Shown: piece by piece, positions 1 through 6,866 of the stretch
How positions within the stretch are numbered: position 1 is the first letter of the stretch
How the letters are laid out: each line of letters opens with the position of its first letter
DNA from: Stramentimicrobium sp964433555
GTDB lineage: Bacteria; Atribacterota; Phoenicimicrobiia; Phoenicimicrobiales; Stramentimicrobiaceae
NCBI GenBank assembly: GCA_964433555.1
Contig: CAYSRG010000038.1
Coordinates: forward strand, 1 to 14,538
Direction: 5' to 3'
DNA length: 14,538 bases
Program-made: the position numbers and the translations under genes
The notes under the pieces: generated by a model
What the model saw: the letters and a program-made list of their open reading frames with translations, nothing else
The model's database searches: none
Told to the model about the DNA's origin: nothing

Positions 1-117
1 GTCTGGTAAATCACCACCATCAACAACATTAATAGTAGTAATAGAATCATTTATACCGCCATCAAGCGTTGTTGCGGGAGAATTAACTTTACCTGCATAC
101 ATTGTGTCTAAAGCCAT
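1..117 (-). CDS. Phage structural protein, N-terminal fragment (runs off the window)
   Basis: This is the first 39 codons of a gene that continues past the left edge. The start at 117 is chosen because AGAAGGTGAT lies just upstream with normal SD spacing. The peptide begins MALDTMYAGKVNSPATTLDG and continues with DSITTINVVDGGDLPD. That style (short lead, 'NSPATTL', then a strand such as 'ITTINVVDG') is common at the N-terminus of phage tail, fibre or baseplate-like proteins, so a virion role is inferred. Its start overlaps the end of the preceding methyltransferase-glycosyltransferase gene by 29 bases, consistent with one operon. The exact function cannot be seen from 39 residues. Confidence 0.6.
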   Translation of the reverse strand, partial: MALDTMYAGKVNSPATTLDGGINDSITTINVVDGGDLPD

Positions 118-1453
118 TTAAATCACCTTCTTTATCTCTGTTTCTTTCTCTTTCTACTGCTCTTAAAATCTCTTCATTTACACTCTTTAAACTTGTTCCT
201 GTGAAATGATGTGTTATAAATCTCTTGTCAATCCAAATCTTATATCCTAATTCTTTTGCTTTCTCACAAAAACGATAATCTTCCCCTACTGTCAGTAATC
301 CATTTTCATCATATATAAATTCAAACCAAGGTGGTTTCATTTCTTCTAAGACTTTTCTTCTGATAAATAGACAGGTAGTTCCTGTTCCGTCTACTTCAAC
401 CAAAGTATCTTTAGACATAGCTTTATCATAATCTGTTACCCTATATCCTTTATCAGTTTTCATTGAGATTAAAGGTGCTAATCCCCAAGATTTCCATACC
501 ATATTAACAGGTGCTATAATATCCTTATCTGTATCTTTTATAACTTCCATAATATTGAGTGGTGGTGCAACATCACTATCTACTGTCAAAAACCATTCTG
601 CATCACTCTTCAAAAACTCATTTACTAAAAAGTTCCTGTTATGTTGTATAGTGCTTTTCTTGGTGGGATAAAAAGTAAAGTTATAATCAGGGTGTCTTAA
701 TATCCCCAAACACCATCTCATTAATTCCTGCCTGACAAATCCTGTAGTAGGTATTCCCACAAATACTCTTGGTTTTCCCTCTTTTTCCATATTATCTTTT
801 TCTCCTCTCCAGTCATCTGGCTTTTTAAAGAAAGCCATAGCTGGTATATCAGGTTCTTTTAACCATTCCTCTTTCTTATATTCTGTCATCATTAAATTAT
901 TTATGGTATTGCCTATCCCTTCATAATTTACTTCAAGCATCCAATCGTGAACACCTATAACAGAACCTTTGGGCAACATAGGTGCAAATGTGTTAAATTC
1001 TCTTGACTTATTACCACCATCACAGATAAATAATACTGCACCTACTTCAAGATATTTTTTAATCTCGTTGATTACCTCTTCACTAAAACAATCCCCTACC
1101 ACAAAGTCTACTTTAAGTGCATCAAATATCTTTTTAGGTTCATACCATATTTTATTGTCAATAGTCATTAAGGGTTTTAACCCTCTCTCAATACATTCAG
1201 CCCCTAAATAACAAGAAAGAGCACCATAGTAAGTTCCCACTTCTATAATGCCCTTAATTTGGGGATTTTCGTCCAGTATATCCGAGAGAACACCATAGAG
1301 TTTGTATGGGTGGGCTTTAGGTATTCCCAAATATTTGCCTCCCCATCTCTTGGCTACTTTCTCGTATATACCCCCATGGACTAAATTGACTCTTTTTAAA
1401 TCCTCGTGATTAAGAGCCCTACCTCTATATGGCATAATTGCTTCCTCGTTCAT
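89..1453 (-). CDS. Fused SAM-dependent methyltransferase and GT-A glycosyltransferase
   Basis: A 454-residue protein with two enzyme-like halves. Residues about 45-215 look like a class I SAM-dependent methyltransferase of the cephalosporin-hydroxylase-like type: glycine motif EVGTYYG (71-77), acidic TIDN (97-100), FICDGGNKSREF (142-153) and VHDW (168-171). Residues about 228-425 look like a GT-A (family 2-like) glycosyltransferase: VGIPTTG (232-238), NRNFLV (272-277), the metal/nucleotide-sugar DxD in VDSDV (291-295), and GEDYRF (390-395) followed by a His pair (415-416). The likely role is sugar transfer, and methylation of that sugar or of another small substrate, in the cytoplasm. Target could be virion protein, host surface or nucleic acid; this is inference. 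The start at 1453 has GAGGTG upstream; the in-frame ATG at 1435 also has GAGG and is an alternative. An internal ATG (790, residue 222) with AGAGGAG upstream sits exactly at the junction. No signal peptide or membrane segment is seen. Confidence 0.8.
   Translation of the reverse strand: MNEEAIMPYRGRALNHEDLKRVNLVHGGIYEKVAKRWGGKYLGIPKAHPYKLYGVLSDILDENPQIKGIIEVGTYYGALSCYLGAECIERGLKPLMTIDNKIWYEPKKIFDALKVDFVVGDCFSEEVINEIKKYLEVGAVLFICDGGNKSREFNTFAPMLPKGSVIGVHDWMLEVNYEGIGNTINNLMMTEYKKEEWLKEPDIPAMAFFKKPDDWRGEKDNMEKEGKPRVFVGIPTTGFVRQELMRWCLGILRHPDYNFTFYPTKKSTIQHNRNFLVNEFLKSDAEWFLTVDSDVAPPLNIMEVIKDTDKDIIAPVNMVWKSWGLAPLISMKTDKGYRVTDYDKAMSKDTLVEVDGTGTTCLFIRRKVLEEMKPPWFEFIYDENGLLTVGEDYRFCEKAKELGYKIWIDKRFITHHFTGTSLKSVNEEILRAVERERNRDKEGDLNGFRHNVCR
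788..805 (-). promoter_or_regulatory. Possible internal ribosome-binding site and start for the glycosyltransferase half
   Basis: Within the methyltransferase-glycosyltransferase gene, minus-strand AGAGGAG (GGAG at 802-805) precedes an in-frame ATG (788-790) with an 11-base spacer. The spacer is slightly long. The ATG is codon 222, directly between the two domains, so a separate 233-residue glycosyltransferase could be made. The SD resemblance may also be chance, because the codons for Arg-Gly-Glu contain GAGGAG. Confidence 0.4.
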
Positions 1454-1478
1454 AGCCTTTTCACCTCGTATTTAATTT

Positions 1479-2279
1479 TTAATCAAGGGACACATCGAAA
1501 GCCCCAGCGTCTATCTGAACAGTATCTCCACTTCCTACAGTTTTAGAATTATCAACTGAACAATAGAATAATATATTTCCAGCATCAGTAGAGTCAGCAA
1601 GGAACATATCAGTAATAGTTCCCCATGAACCACTTGCAGCAGCGAATGTTATAGCAGCAGTATTATCAGCCACAGCAGTTCCTGTAGTTACAGCAGCATC
1701 CCAAGTATTACATTCTACTCGTGCATAACCGAATGTAACCTCACTCACATCTCCACCTGTGGTTGCGTCATCTATTGTAGTATCAGATAACCCCACATAG
1801 ATATTAGTTGCAGGAGTATATTCACCTACCTTGAATACATGGTCTAATAACTCATTAGCCAAATATGTACTACAACCACCTGAACTGAATGATATATCCA
1901 ATTCTTCATCACCAATAACAGCATCATCACCAGCACTAATCGCCTTTGAAGTAGAGAACGTTCCATAAGCAAGAACATTACCATTTGTGCTTGCATCAAT
2001 CAAAGCCCAATCCGTTATTGTTCCCCAATCTCCAGTTGCTTCATCAAAGGTAATAGCACCATCATTGGAAGTAGCCCTGCTTGCAGCAGCATTCCAAGTA
2101 TTATGTGCTTTTCTGGCATAACTGCCACCAGAAGGTTCTGATATATCTCCACCTGTGGTTGCATCATCAATCGTTTCAGTTGATAATGCTACATATATAT
2201 TTGTAGGAACTGTATAAGCACCTGTTTTTAAAACATGGTCTAATAATTCAGCTTCCAAGTAATCGCTTGCAGAACCCAT
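1479..2279 (-). CDS. Tail-fibre-type virion protein made of two tandem copies of one domain
   Basis: A 266-residue protein consisting almost entirely of two homologous domains: residues about 7-131 and 139-265. Shared landmarks in order are ELLDHV, TNIYV(A/G)LS, TIDDATTGGD(I/V)SE, (S/G)YAR, NTW(N/D)AA, AITF, GWGTITD-like (DWGTITD / SWGTITD), G(N)(V/I)L and a C-terminal strand. This arrangement matches a beta-rich phage domain usually annotated 'tail fiber protein' and often present as a single copy of about 125-130 residues; here it is duplicated. Inferred role: virion-surface or fibre component. The start at 2279 has AAGGTGGTGAT upstream. It lies 22 bases after the adaptor-like gene and 25 bases before the methyltransferase-glycosyltransferase gene. 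No catalytic motif, signal peptide or membrane segment is seen. Confidence 0.7.
   Translation of the reverse strand: MGSASDYLEAELLDHVLKTGAYTVPTNIYVALSTETIDDATTGGDISEPSGGSYARKAHNTWNAAASRATSNDGAITFDEATGDWGTITDWALIDASTNGNVLAYGTFSTSKAISAGDDAVIGDEELDISFSSGGCSTYLANELLDHVFKVGEYTPATNIYVGLSDTTIDDATTGGDVSEVTFGYARVECNTWDAAVTTGTAVADNTAAITFAAASGSWGTITDMFLADSTDAGNILFYCSVDNSKTVGSGDTVQIDAGAFDVSLD
1485..2261 (-). repeat. Intragenic tandem duplication (two domain copies, 1887-2261 and 1485-1865)
   Basis: The two halves of the fibre-like gene encode the same domain. At DNA level they still share blocks, for example plus-strand 'tctccacctgtggttgc', found near 1760 and again near 2145, and 'acatggtctaataa' near 1840 and 2232. 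Most other positions have diverged, so the duplication is not recent, although local DNA identity persists. Confidence 0.8.
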
Positions 2280-2301
2280 TTAAAATCACCACCTTATCTA
2301 T

Positions 2302-3231
2302 TTATCTGCCCATATCAAATGGGTCAATTTGTCTTTCGTCAGCACTTCTGCTGTAAGAAGCCATATTAGGCTTCAATACCAAGTCAGGGTGCATCCTTTC
2401 AACTTTCTTACATTCTTTCAGTAATCTGTAATATCTTGCCTCAAACATACTTGACTGTTCAAGTTCACCTAAAACTCCCCATACAATGGAAGCAGCAGCA
2501 TTGATTATTACTTCATCAATATCGCTTATTTCAGGTTCATCACTATCAGCATCCATTTCACTCATATACTTGTAATATCTCATTTTAAGCACATAGGTAT
2601 CATCAGGTATCTTCCATAGTTGAACCCAATCCTTCCATACCACATATCTTGTTGGTTTTGCCTCGTCCCATTGAGCAGCAAAAGGCACATATCTGTCAAT
2701 CTCGTTAGGTGGTATAGGCTCTAACTTTCTGCTCATACTTCCGTCAATTAACCTGAAATCATAGATATATTTGCAGTTGCTTGGTTTGGGTATGCGTTCT
2801 CTGTATGCTGTAATAGTATGTGTTCCTGTGCCATTGTCAGTTAAATCAACATTTGTATCTTGCCACGCTTTAAGGTAAGAGTCAGCTACTTTGATAGTAG
2901 AAGCACTTTCCCTTATAACCCAATAATCTGTATCAGTTGATAATCCAGTAGGTAAAGTATCTGTAGTAGAGAACTGAACTTTAGTTCCTGTAGGTATGTC
3001 AATAGCAACTGTAATAATATCTGTGCTTGCGTCAACATCTGTAGTGGCAACAGCAGTATCACTAATAGTTGTAAGGTAAGTAGCCTCTCTCTGCATATCC
3101 CTAAAATCTGCATCTCTGTCAATCTTATTCAAGGCAAAATTAATACAACTCTGCACCATTGACTCTTTATCGGTTCTGTCTATTATATTATCCTCAATAA
3201 AACTTACCATTTCGCCCCTATTTAAGCCCAT
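2302..3231 (-). CDS. Probable head-tail adaptor (connector) protein with inserted beta domain
   Basis: A 309-residue protein. The N-terminal helical part (residues 1-50) and C-terminal part (about 143-290, with YRERIPKP, DFRLIDG, YYKYMSEM and a long helical stretch from about 237 to 282) have the composition and order of phage adaptor proteins that bind the portal and continue into the tail. Residues about 61-141 look like a separate beta domain: strand-rich, with TGLSTDTDYWVI and ending NGTGTHTITAY, a pattern seen as a module in many phage structural proteins. Position downstream of portal, scaffold and capsid genes supports a connector role. The start at 3231 has AAGGTGG upstream. The assembly gap lies 15 bases upstream of the start, so the immediately preceding gene is unknown. 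The adaptor assignment is from overall pattern and context; the family was not tested. Confidence 0.55.
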   Translation of the reverse strand: MGLNRGEMVSFIEDNIIDRTDKESMVQSCINFALNKIDRDADFRDMQREATYLTTISDTAVATTDVDASTDIITVAIDIPTGTKVQFSTTDTLPTGLSTDTDYWVIRESASTIKVADSYLKAWQDTNVDLTDNGTGTHTITAYRERIPKPSNCKYIYDFRLIDGSMSRKLEPIPPNEIDRYVPFAAQWDEAKPTRYVVWKDWVQLWKIPDDTYVLKMRYYKYMSEMDADSDEPEISDIDEVIINAAASIVWGVLGELEQSSMFEARYYRLLKECKKVERMHPDLVLKPNMASYSRSADERQIDPFDMGR

Positions 3232-3246
3232 GATACCACCTTCTTA

Positions 3247-3346
3247 NNNNNNNNNNNNNNNNNNNNNNNNNNNNNNNNNNNNNNNNNNNNNNNNNNNNNN
3301 NNNNNNNNNNNNNNNNNNNNNNNNNNNNNNNNNNNNNNNNNNNNNN
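3247..3346. other. Assembly gap of 100 Ns
   Basis: Exactly 100 unknown bases, the usual placeholder for a scaffold join of uncertain size. The SD of the adaptor-like gene is just left of it and a G/C-run hairpin just right of it. Genes may be missing here, and the order across the join depends on the scaffolder. Confidence 0.98.
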
Positions 3347-3353
3347 TAATTGT

Positions 3354-3372
3354 GGGGGGATTTTCACCCCCC
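3354..3372. terminator. G6/C6 hairpin beside the assembly gap
   Basis: Six Gs (3354-3359) and six Cs (3367-3372) form a perfect 6-bp GC stem with a 7-base loop. On the plus strand it is followed by TTATTTTTT, the look of an intrinsic terminator for leftward-opposing (plus-strand) transcription, but no plus-strand gene is present. In the minus-strand (gene) direction it lies 7 bases after the stop of the small beta protein gene and is followed by ACAATTA and then Ns, so a U-tract cannot be judged. It may be an intercistronic mRNA-stabilising or attenuating hairpin. Confidence 0.5.
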
Positions 3373-3379
3373 TTATTTT

Positions 3380-3655
3380 TTATCTGTAATAGTAGACTGT
3401 TCCGATACCAGCAGTCCAATCGGCATAGATACCTTCACACTTTACCCCTGGTATTGGTATAGACATACTATCATGTTGTACTTCATCAGTTACTTTTAAA
3501 GTAGCCATCATTTTTGCAGCAGTTTTAGATGAACCATTTTCATTGTAAAGTATCATATTTGTATCAGTTGTATGTGATAATTCTGCACCAACGAAATAGC
3601 AATCCCCTGCTACTACCTGTGCATCTGCTGTTACAGATTTTGCTAAAATTCTCAT
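3380..3655 (-). CDS. Small beta-rich putative virion protein (paralogue of 9399-9677)
   Basis: A 91-residue protein starting MRILAKSVTAD. The start at 3655 is chosen because AGAAGGTG upstream has normal spacing to it; the in-frame GTG at 3664 overlaps the SD itself. The sequence is strand-rich: FVGAELSH, MILYNENG, then CEGIYADW and a closing GTVYYYR. It follows the same plan as the small protein just after the terminase gene: F(V/I)GA, a strand with IYD/LYN, C.EGIY and a terminal VY(F/Y). A beta-sandwich virion component such as a decoration or head-fibre piece is inferred from position and shape. No enzyme motif is visible. A GC hairpin follows its stop. Confidence 0.6.
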   Translation of the reverse strand: MRILAKSVTADAQVVAGDCYFVGAELSHTTDTNMILYNENGSSKTAAKMMATLKVTDEVQHDSMSIPIPGVKCEGIYADWTAGIGTVYYYR

Positions 3656-3690
3656 TTTATTCACCTTCTTATCTTAAATTAATTACTTGT

Positions 3691-4317
3691 TTAAGCATTA
3701 GCAAATGGAGTTGCTACCTCTCCTGTCCCAAATAACGTTCCCTGAACCATCCATTGAGTTGTAGAAACAGCAGTTAATCTATACATACTCCCAGCTACAC
3801 CACCTGTGGTACTTCCATTTGAACTAATCTTAACATGTGTAGTACCATTACCTGTCCACGCAGCCACAGCATTATTTGTGTCAGTATCAATATTTATCAG
3901 AGAACCAAGTATAAACTCACTTGCTACAGTCTTTGTAATTACTTCGGCAGCATTACTTGTTATAGTTGTTGTGGTAAAGAAATCATACCATAGTCCTGCT
4001 ACAGGTGTAGGTAATGTAAAGACTATCCCATCTGCCTTATCAAACAATACTAAAGAGCCTGTTTGTGCTGCTGTCAAATCTACAGTCGCACCACTGCCAG
4101 AAATTACAGGTCTTTTGTTAGTTATAGCACCTGTGGTAACAATAGAAGGTGCAGTTAAATTAAGTGTAGTATCTGAAACAATATCAAGTGTTCCATCAGC
4201 ACTTGACCTTATGTATATTCCAGCATCTCTAATGTAGAAATATTTATCACTTTGAAGTAACTCACCTTCTTCAAAATCACTTGTTCTTACATTCTGCATC
4301 CATCTTAATCTACCCAT
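3691..4317 (-). CDS. Beta-rich putative virion structural protein
   Basis: A 208-residue protein, rich in Thr, Ser, Gly, Ala and Val with alternating strand patterns. The N-terminal part reads YFYIRDAGIYIRSSADG followed by DTTLNLTAP, a pattern common in phage capsid- or fibre-associated beta proteins. The C-terminal part (SMYRLTAVSTTQWMVQGTLFG) resembles the end of head-decoration or spike-like beta domains. No signal peptide, Cys or catalytic cluster is seen. The start at 4317 has AGGAAGTGA at good spacing. It lies between the putative decoration gene and the small beta protein gene, which supports a virion role. The specific job is unknown. Confidence 0.55.
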   Translation of the reverse strand: MGRLRWMQNVRTSDFEEGELLQSDKYFYIRDAGIYIRSSADGTLDIVSDTTLNLTAPSIVTTGAITNKRPVISGSGATVDLTAAQTGSLVLFDKADGIVFTLPTPVAGLWYDFFTTTTITSNAAEVITKTVASEFILGSLINIDTDTNNAVAAWTGNGTTHVKISSNGSTTGGVAGSMYRLTAVSTTQWMVQGTLFGTGEVATPFANA

Positions 4318-4348
4318 TTTAATTCACTTCCTTTTATAGTTTGTTTAA

Positions 4349-4378
4349 AGACAGGAGAGGTTTGTCCTTCTCCTGTCT
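4349..4378 (-). terminator. Intercistronic hairpin (terminator- or attenuator-like)
   Basis: A perfect 10-bp stem, AGACAGGAGA (4349-4358) with TCTCCTGTCT (4369-4378), with two further inner GC pairs across a bulge and a small loop. In the minus-strand RNA it is followed by UUAAAC, so the U-tract is short and full termination is doubtful. It lies between the putative decoration gene (stop at 4415) and the next structural gene (start 4317). The 97-base intergenic stretch holds no ORF. Confidence 0.6.
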
Positions 4379-4414
4379 ATATGCAAGTTAAACTTACCAC
4401 ATTTTAGTTAGTTT

Positions 4415-5152
4415 TTATCCTAATCCTGTTAAGAACACAATAACACCTTCGCCAGCAGCAGCAGTATTCATAGCCATACCAATAGTGCCATCTACAGAAT
4501 CTTTACCTTGTGTAACAACATCTCCACCAACATGGGATACATAATCGCCAGCAGCAACACCAGAACCACTATCAGTACAAGGTGCACAACCAGCAAACTG
4601 TGCCCAGAAGTAGTAACCACTTGTTACAGCTATATTAGGTACACCAAGAACAGGTGCAGTAGTAGAACCTGTAACAACATCTTTATATGGGTTTAATACA
4701 ACAGCAACCTCATTTGTAGTAGCAGCTAATGCAGTATTAAGTTCATCATATAATGTTATTGTAGCAGTAGACTCTGCAACCATAGCATCGTTACCTTTAA
4801 TCTTGTAGAAACTGCCAATATCACCAGCACCCTTTGTAACCATCATGTAGCCTTCAGCTAAAGCATCTTTGTCATATCCACCATGTCCTGCTGTTACAGT
4901 TATTGTAACTTCCTTATCACCTGCAGCGGCATCAGATTCTACAACCAACTCATCATCCTTAGCATCAGGTGCAGGTGCTTGTACTAATATACCAGCAGTT
5001 AAGGCTTCGCCTGCTTTACACAGTCTGAATTTTCTTCCGTCTTCCATTTCTTTAACTTGCCCCAAGGCAGCAGCTAAATGTTCGTCATTGTCTTCTTCGT
5101 AAATTCCCAACTTTACAGTCGTAGTTCCAATTACTTTATTTCCCAAACTCAT
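4415..5152 (-). CDS. Putative capsid decoration or capsid-associated protein
   Basis: A 245-residue protein starting MSLGNKVIG. The start at 5152 is chosen because AAAGGAG lies 8 bases upstream; the in-frame GTG at 5161 directly abuts the SD. The sequence is rich in Ala, Gly, Val, Thr and Asp and mostly predicted strand, for example DKEVTITVTAG, GSFYKIKG, STATITLYDE, GYYFWAQFAG and a C-terminal GVIVFLTGLG. There is one close Cys pair (CAPC). It is the first gene after the major capsid protein, a usual place for decoration or stabilising proteins. This role is inferred from position and composition. Hairpins stand on both sides of this gene, which suggests its mRNA level is set separately from its neighbours. 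Confidence 0.55.
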   Translation of the reverse strand: MSLGNKVIGTTTVKLGIYEEDNDEHLAAALGQVKEMEDGRKFRLCKAGEALTAGILVQAPAPDAKDDELVVESDAAAGDKEVTITVTAGHGGYDKDALAEGYMMVTKGAGDIGSFYKIKGNDAMVAESTATITLYDELNTALAATTNEVAVVLNPYKDVVTGSTTAPVLGVPNIAVTSGYYFWAQFAGCAPCTDSGSGVAAGDYVSHVGGDVVTQGKDSVDGTIGMAMNTAAAGEGVIVFLTGLG

Positions 5153-5190
5153 TTTAATCACTCCTTTGATTTTATTCGGCTAATCTTAAA

Positions 5191-5212
5191 AGGGGAGTGG
5201 GCGTTCTCCCCT
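5191..5212 (-). terminator. Hairpin with short U-tract after the capsid gene
   Basis: AGGGGAG (5191-5197) pairs with CTCCCCT (5206-5212), giving a 7-bp GC-rich stem with an 8-base loop. In the minus-strand RNA it is followed by UUUAAG and stands 6 bases after the stop codon of the major capsid gene. It fits a partial terminator or a 3' stabiliser for capsid mRNA. Confidence 0.6.
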
Positions 5213-5218
5213 CGGAGA

Positions 5219-6196
5219 TTAGTTACCTATGTTATATAGTATCCCTTGTTTATTTCTGTTAGAACAAATTAAATTCATCTCTGATACAACCTGTGCTACT
5301 CTTTCCAAGTTAGCCTGTGCAGATTTCCAGTCAGTCATAGTAAACCACTTATTTGGATTATATCCAGCTTCAAAGTAATCAAGATTGATGAAATACATAT
5401 AGTAGTCATCACAGCCAGAAGTCCAAATCATTGGTACTCCTTTAAAATTACAGGTTGAAATACCAGCATCAGCCAACTCGTTACTCTGTGTGTAGTAATG
5501 GGTATCAAATAACTCATCTTCGTAATACTCGTGGATTGCCTGTGTGGTAATTATCAGATTAGGTGCATCAGCACCACCATCTGAACTACAGTTATTAAAC
5601 ATAGTTCTCATCTGGTCTATTAAAGTAACTGTATAATCCTGACCTGTCATATTAGTTGCATGATTTCTCCACCAAGTATTAGTTGCAGAATTAATACCAC
5701 CAACAGTTCCTGTAGCAGGAGTAGTATCTATATATAGTTTAAATCCGTCAAGGTCAAGTCCACCATTACCTGTTCCATCTCCCATTAAGTCAGTATTAAG
5801 TTTCTTCTTTAAAGATTTTTCCAAGTTCTTGATATTCTTTTCTACCAGATTGAATATTCTTGCCTCTCCCATATTCATATCTTCATCTGTCATATATCTG
5901 ATTACAGAACCAGCTACCCATTTTCTGTCATACTGTGCAGCAGTAAATTTCTCATTATCTTCAATGCTGATAGAACTACCTCTACCAATGGAAGTAACAG
6001 TTTTATTTTCTCCGTATTCAAGAGGAACTATATACTTAACTCCATCACCACTATGGTCTACGAGTTTACCCCTTTTCTTTAACATATTAAGAACAACAAC
6101 TTCATCAAAGATGTTATCCACTACATTTTTACTTACCTTTTCCCAAGTAGACGAATGTAAATCATCTAATGTCTTTATTATAGTCGGTAAAGCCAT
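5219..6196 (-). CDS. Major capsid protein (HK97-fold type)
   Basis: A 325-residue protein; length and layout fit a phage major capsid protein. The N-terminus is helical (TLDDLHSSTWEKVSKNVVDN), followed by a strand/loop region (HSGDGVKYIVPLEYGENKTV) and RGSSISIEDNEKFTAAQYDRKW, which fits the E-loop region, then a long charged spine-like helix (FNLVEKNIKNLEKSLKKKL). The C-terminal part WKSAQANLERVAQVVSEMNL ending RNKQGILYNIGN is typical of the end of HK97-fold capsid proteins. No N-terminal cleavage (delta) domain is obvious, consistent with a separate scaffold gene directly upstream. The start at 6196 has AAAGGAGTGA at good spacing. A GC-rich hairpin follows the stop. The identification rests on pattern and gene order; which capsid subfamily it belongs to cannot be said. 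Confidence 0.85.
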   Translation of the reverse strand: MALPTIIKTLDDLHSSTWEKVSKNVVDNIFDEVVVLNMLKKRGKLVDHSGDGVKYIVPLEYGENKTVTSIGRGSSISIEDNEKFTAAQYDRKWVAGSVIRYMTDEDMNMGEARIFNLVEKNIKNLEKSLKKKLNTDLMGDGTGNGGLDLDGFKLYIDTTPATGTVGGINSATNTWWRNHATNMTGQDYTVTLIDQMRTMFNNCSSDGGADAPNLIITTQAIHEYYEDELFDTHYYTQSNELADAGISTCNFKGVPMIWTSGCDDYYMYFINLDYFEAGYNPNKWFTMTDWKSAQANLERVAQVVSEMNLICSNRNKQGILYNIGN

Positions 6197-6218
6197 CGTT
6201 ATTCACTCCTTTAGTTAT

Positions 6219-6866
6219 TTAACTTCTCGATTTCTTATATTCTTCAGCGATAACTTCCCTTAAAGACTTGCTTCTTGCTTCATCTTTGTTTATACCAACC
6301 TCTTGGCGTGGCTTTGTATCTGGATTAGTTTCTTTCTTTGGTTCAGGTTTTGATATTGTATTATCCTCATCTTCAGCTTTAGCTAATCTATATAATTGTG
6401 GCAGTTTTAATCTTGGGTTCTCATCTGCAAGTTCACTTATCCTACCTAAATACTGTTTCATATCAGGGTGTGATTGACCAAATTCTGCTATCTCTTTTCT
6501 TGCTTCTGCTACTCTTTGTTTGCGTTGTTCAAGCTGTTGTTTAGTTTGTGTTTTAATCTGTTCTGCTCTTATAGCCTCTATTGCGTTTTGTGTTGCTAAT
6601 GCTACTATATCTTTCATACCCAAGTTCTGTAACTTTTCTTCATCTAAATCAGCCAAAGGGTCTTTCTTCCCTGCATTTGGATTATTCTTCTGTGATAAAA
6701 ATTCCACATAGTCATCTGAATACAGTTCATTGTTAGCCTTATCCAATTCCATTTTTAAAGCCATCTTTTCATTCTCTGCTTTTTCAAGTCTTTGTTCTAA
6801 TGTAGATAACCTCTCGTCTACACCATTGTTATCATTCTGTTGATTATTGTTTTGTTCCTCAACCAT
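6219..6866 (-). CDS. Capsid scaffolding protein
   Basis: A 215-residue, highly charged, mostly helical protein with almost no aromatic core. Residues about 16-50 (ERLSTLEQRLEKAENEKM and onward) and about 95-130 (AIRAEQIKTQTKQQLEQRKQ and onward) look like coiled coils. The N-terminus is Asn/Gln-rich and a Lys/Pro/Glu linker at about 172-188 leads to a basic helical tail (SLREVIAEEYKKS) that could bind the capsid subunit. This is the classic look of a phage scaffold, and it sits directly upstream of the capsid gene. The start at 6866 has AGAGGTGA upstream and overlaps the previous gene by 8 bases. No protease motif is visible, so it is unlikely to be a protease-scaffold fusion. Confidence 0.8.
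   Translation of the reverse strand: MVEEQNNNQQNDNNGVDERLSTLEQRLEKAENEKMALKMELDKANNELYSDDYVEFLSQKNNPNAGKKDPLADLDEEKLQNLGMKDIVALATQNAIEAIRAEQIKTQTKQQLEQRKQRVAEARKEIAEFGQSHPDMKQYLGRISELADENPRLKLPQLYRLAKAEDEDNTISKPEPKKETNPDTKPRQEVGINKDEARSKSLREVIAEEYKKSRS

Noticed and set aside
2913..3122. 69-codon minus-strand ORF in another frame of the adaptor gene
   Set aside because: Leu/Gln/Thr-rich frame-shifted reading of the inserted beta domain; no SD and nested in a better-supported gene.
3222..3419. Minus-strand ORF running through the N gap
   Set aside because: Most of it is unknown bases; both ends are in frames of no supported gene.
3806..4237. 143-codon plus-strand ORF with hydrophobic segments
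   Set aside because: Antisense to a beta-rich gene whose Thr/Ala/Asn codons produce a hydrophobic mirror; no plus-strand promoter or neighbouring plus-strand genes.
4318..4414. Possible promoter (TATAAA near 4330) before the 208-residue structural gene
   Set aside because: No -35-like hexamer at 16-18 bases; the TATAAA overlaps the SD spacer and is ordinary in AT-rich DNA.
5829..6263. 144-codon plus-strand ORF opposite the capsid gene
   Set aside because: No SD, antisense to a well-supported gene, and the translation has no family-like motif; a shadow of codon composition.
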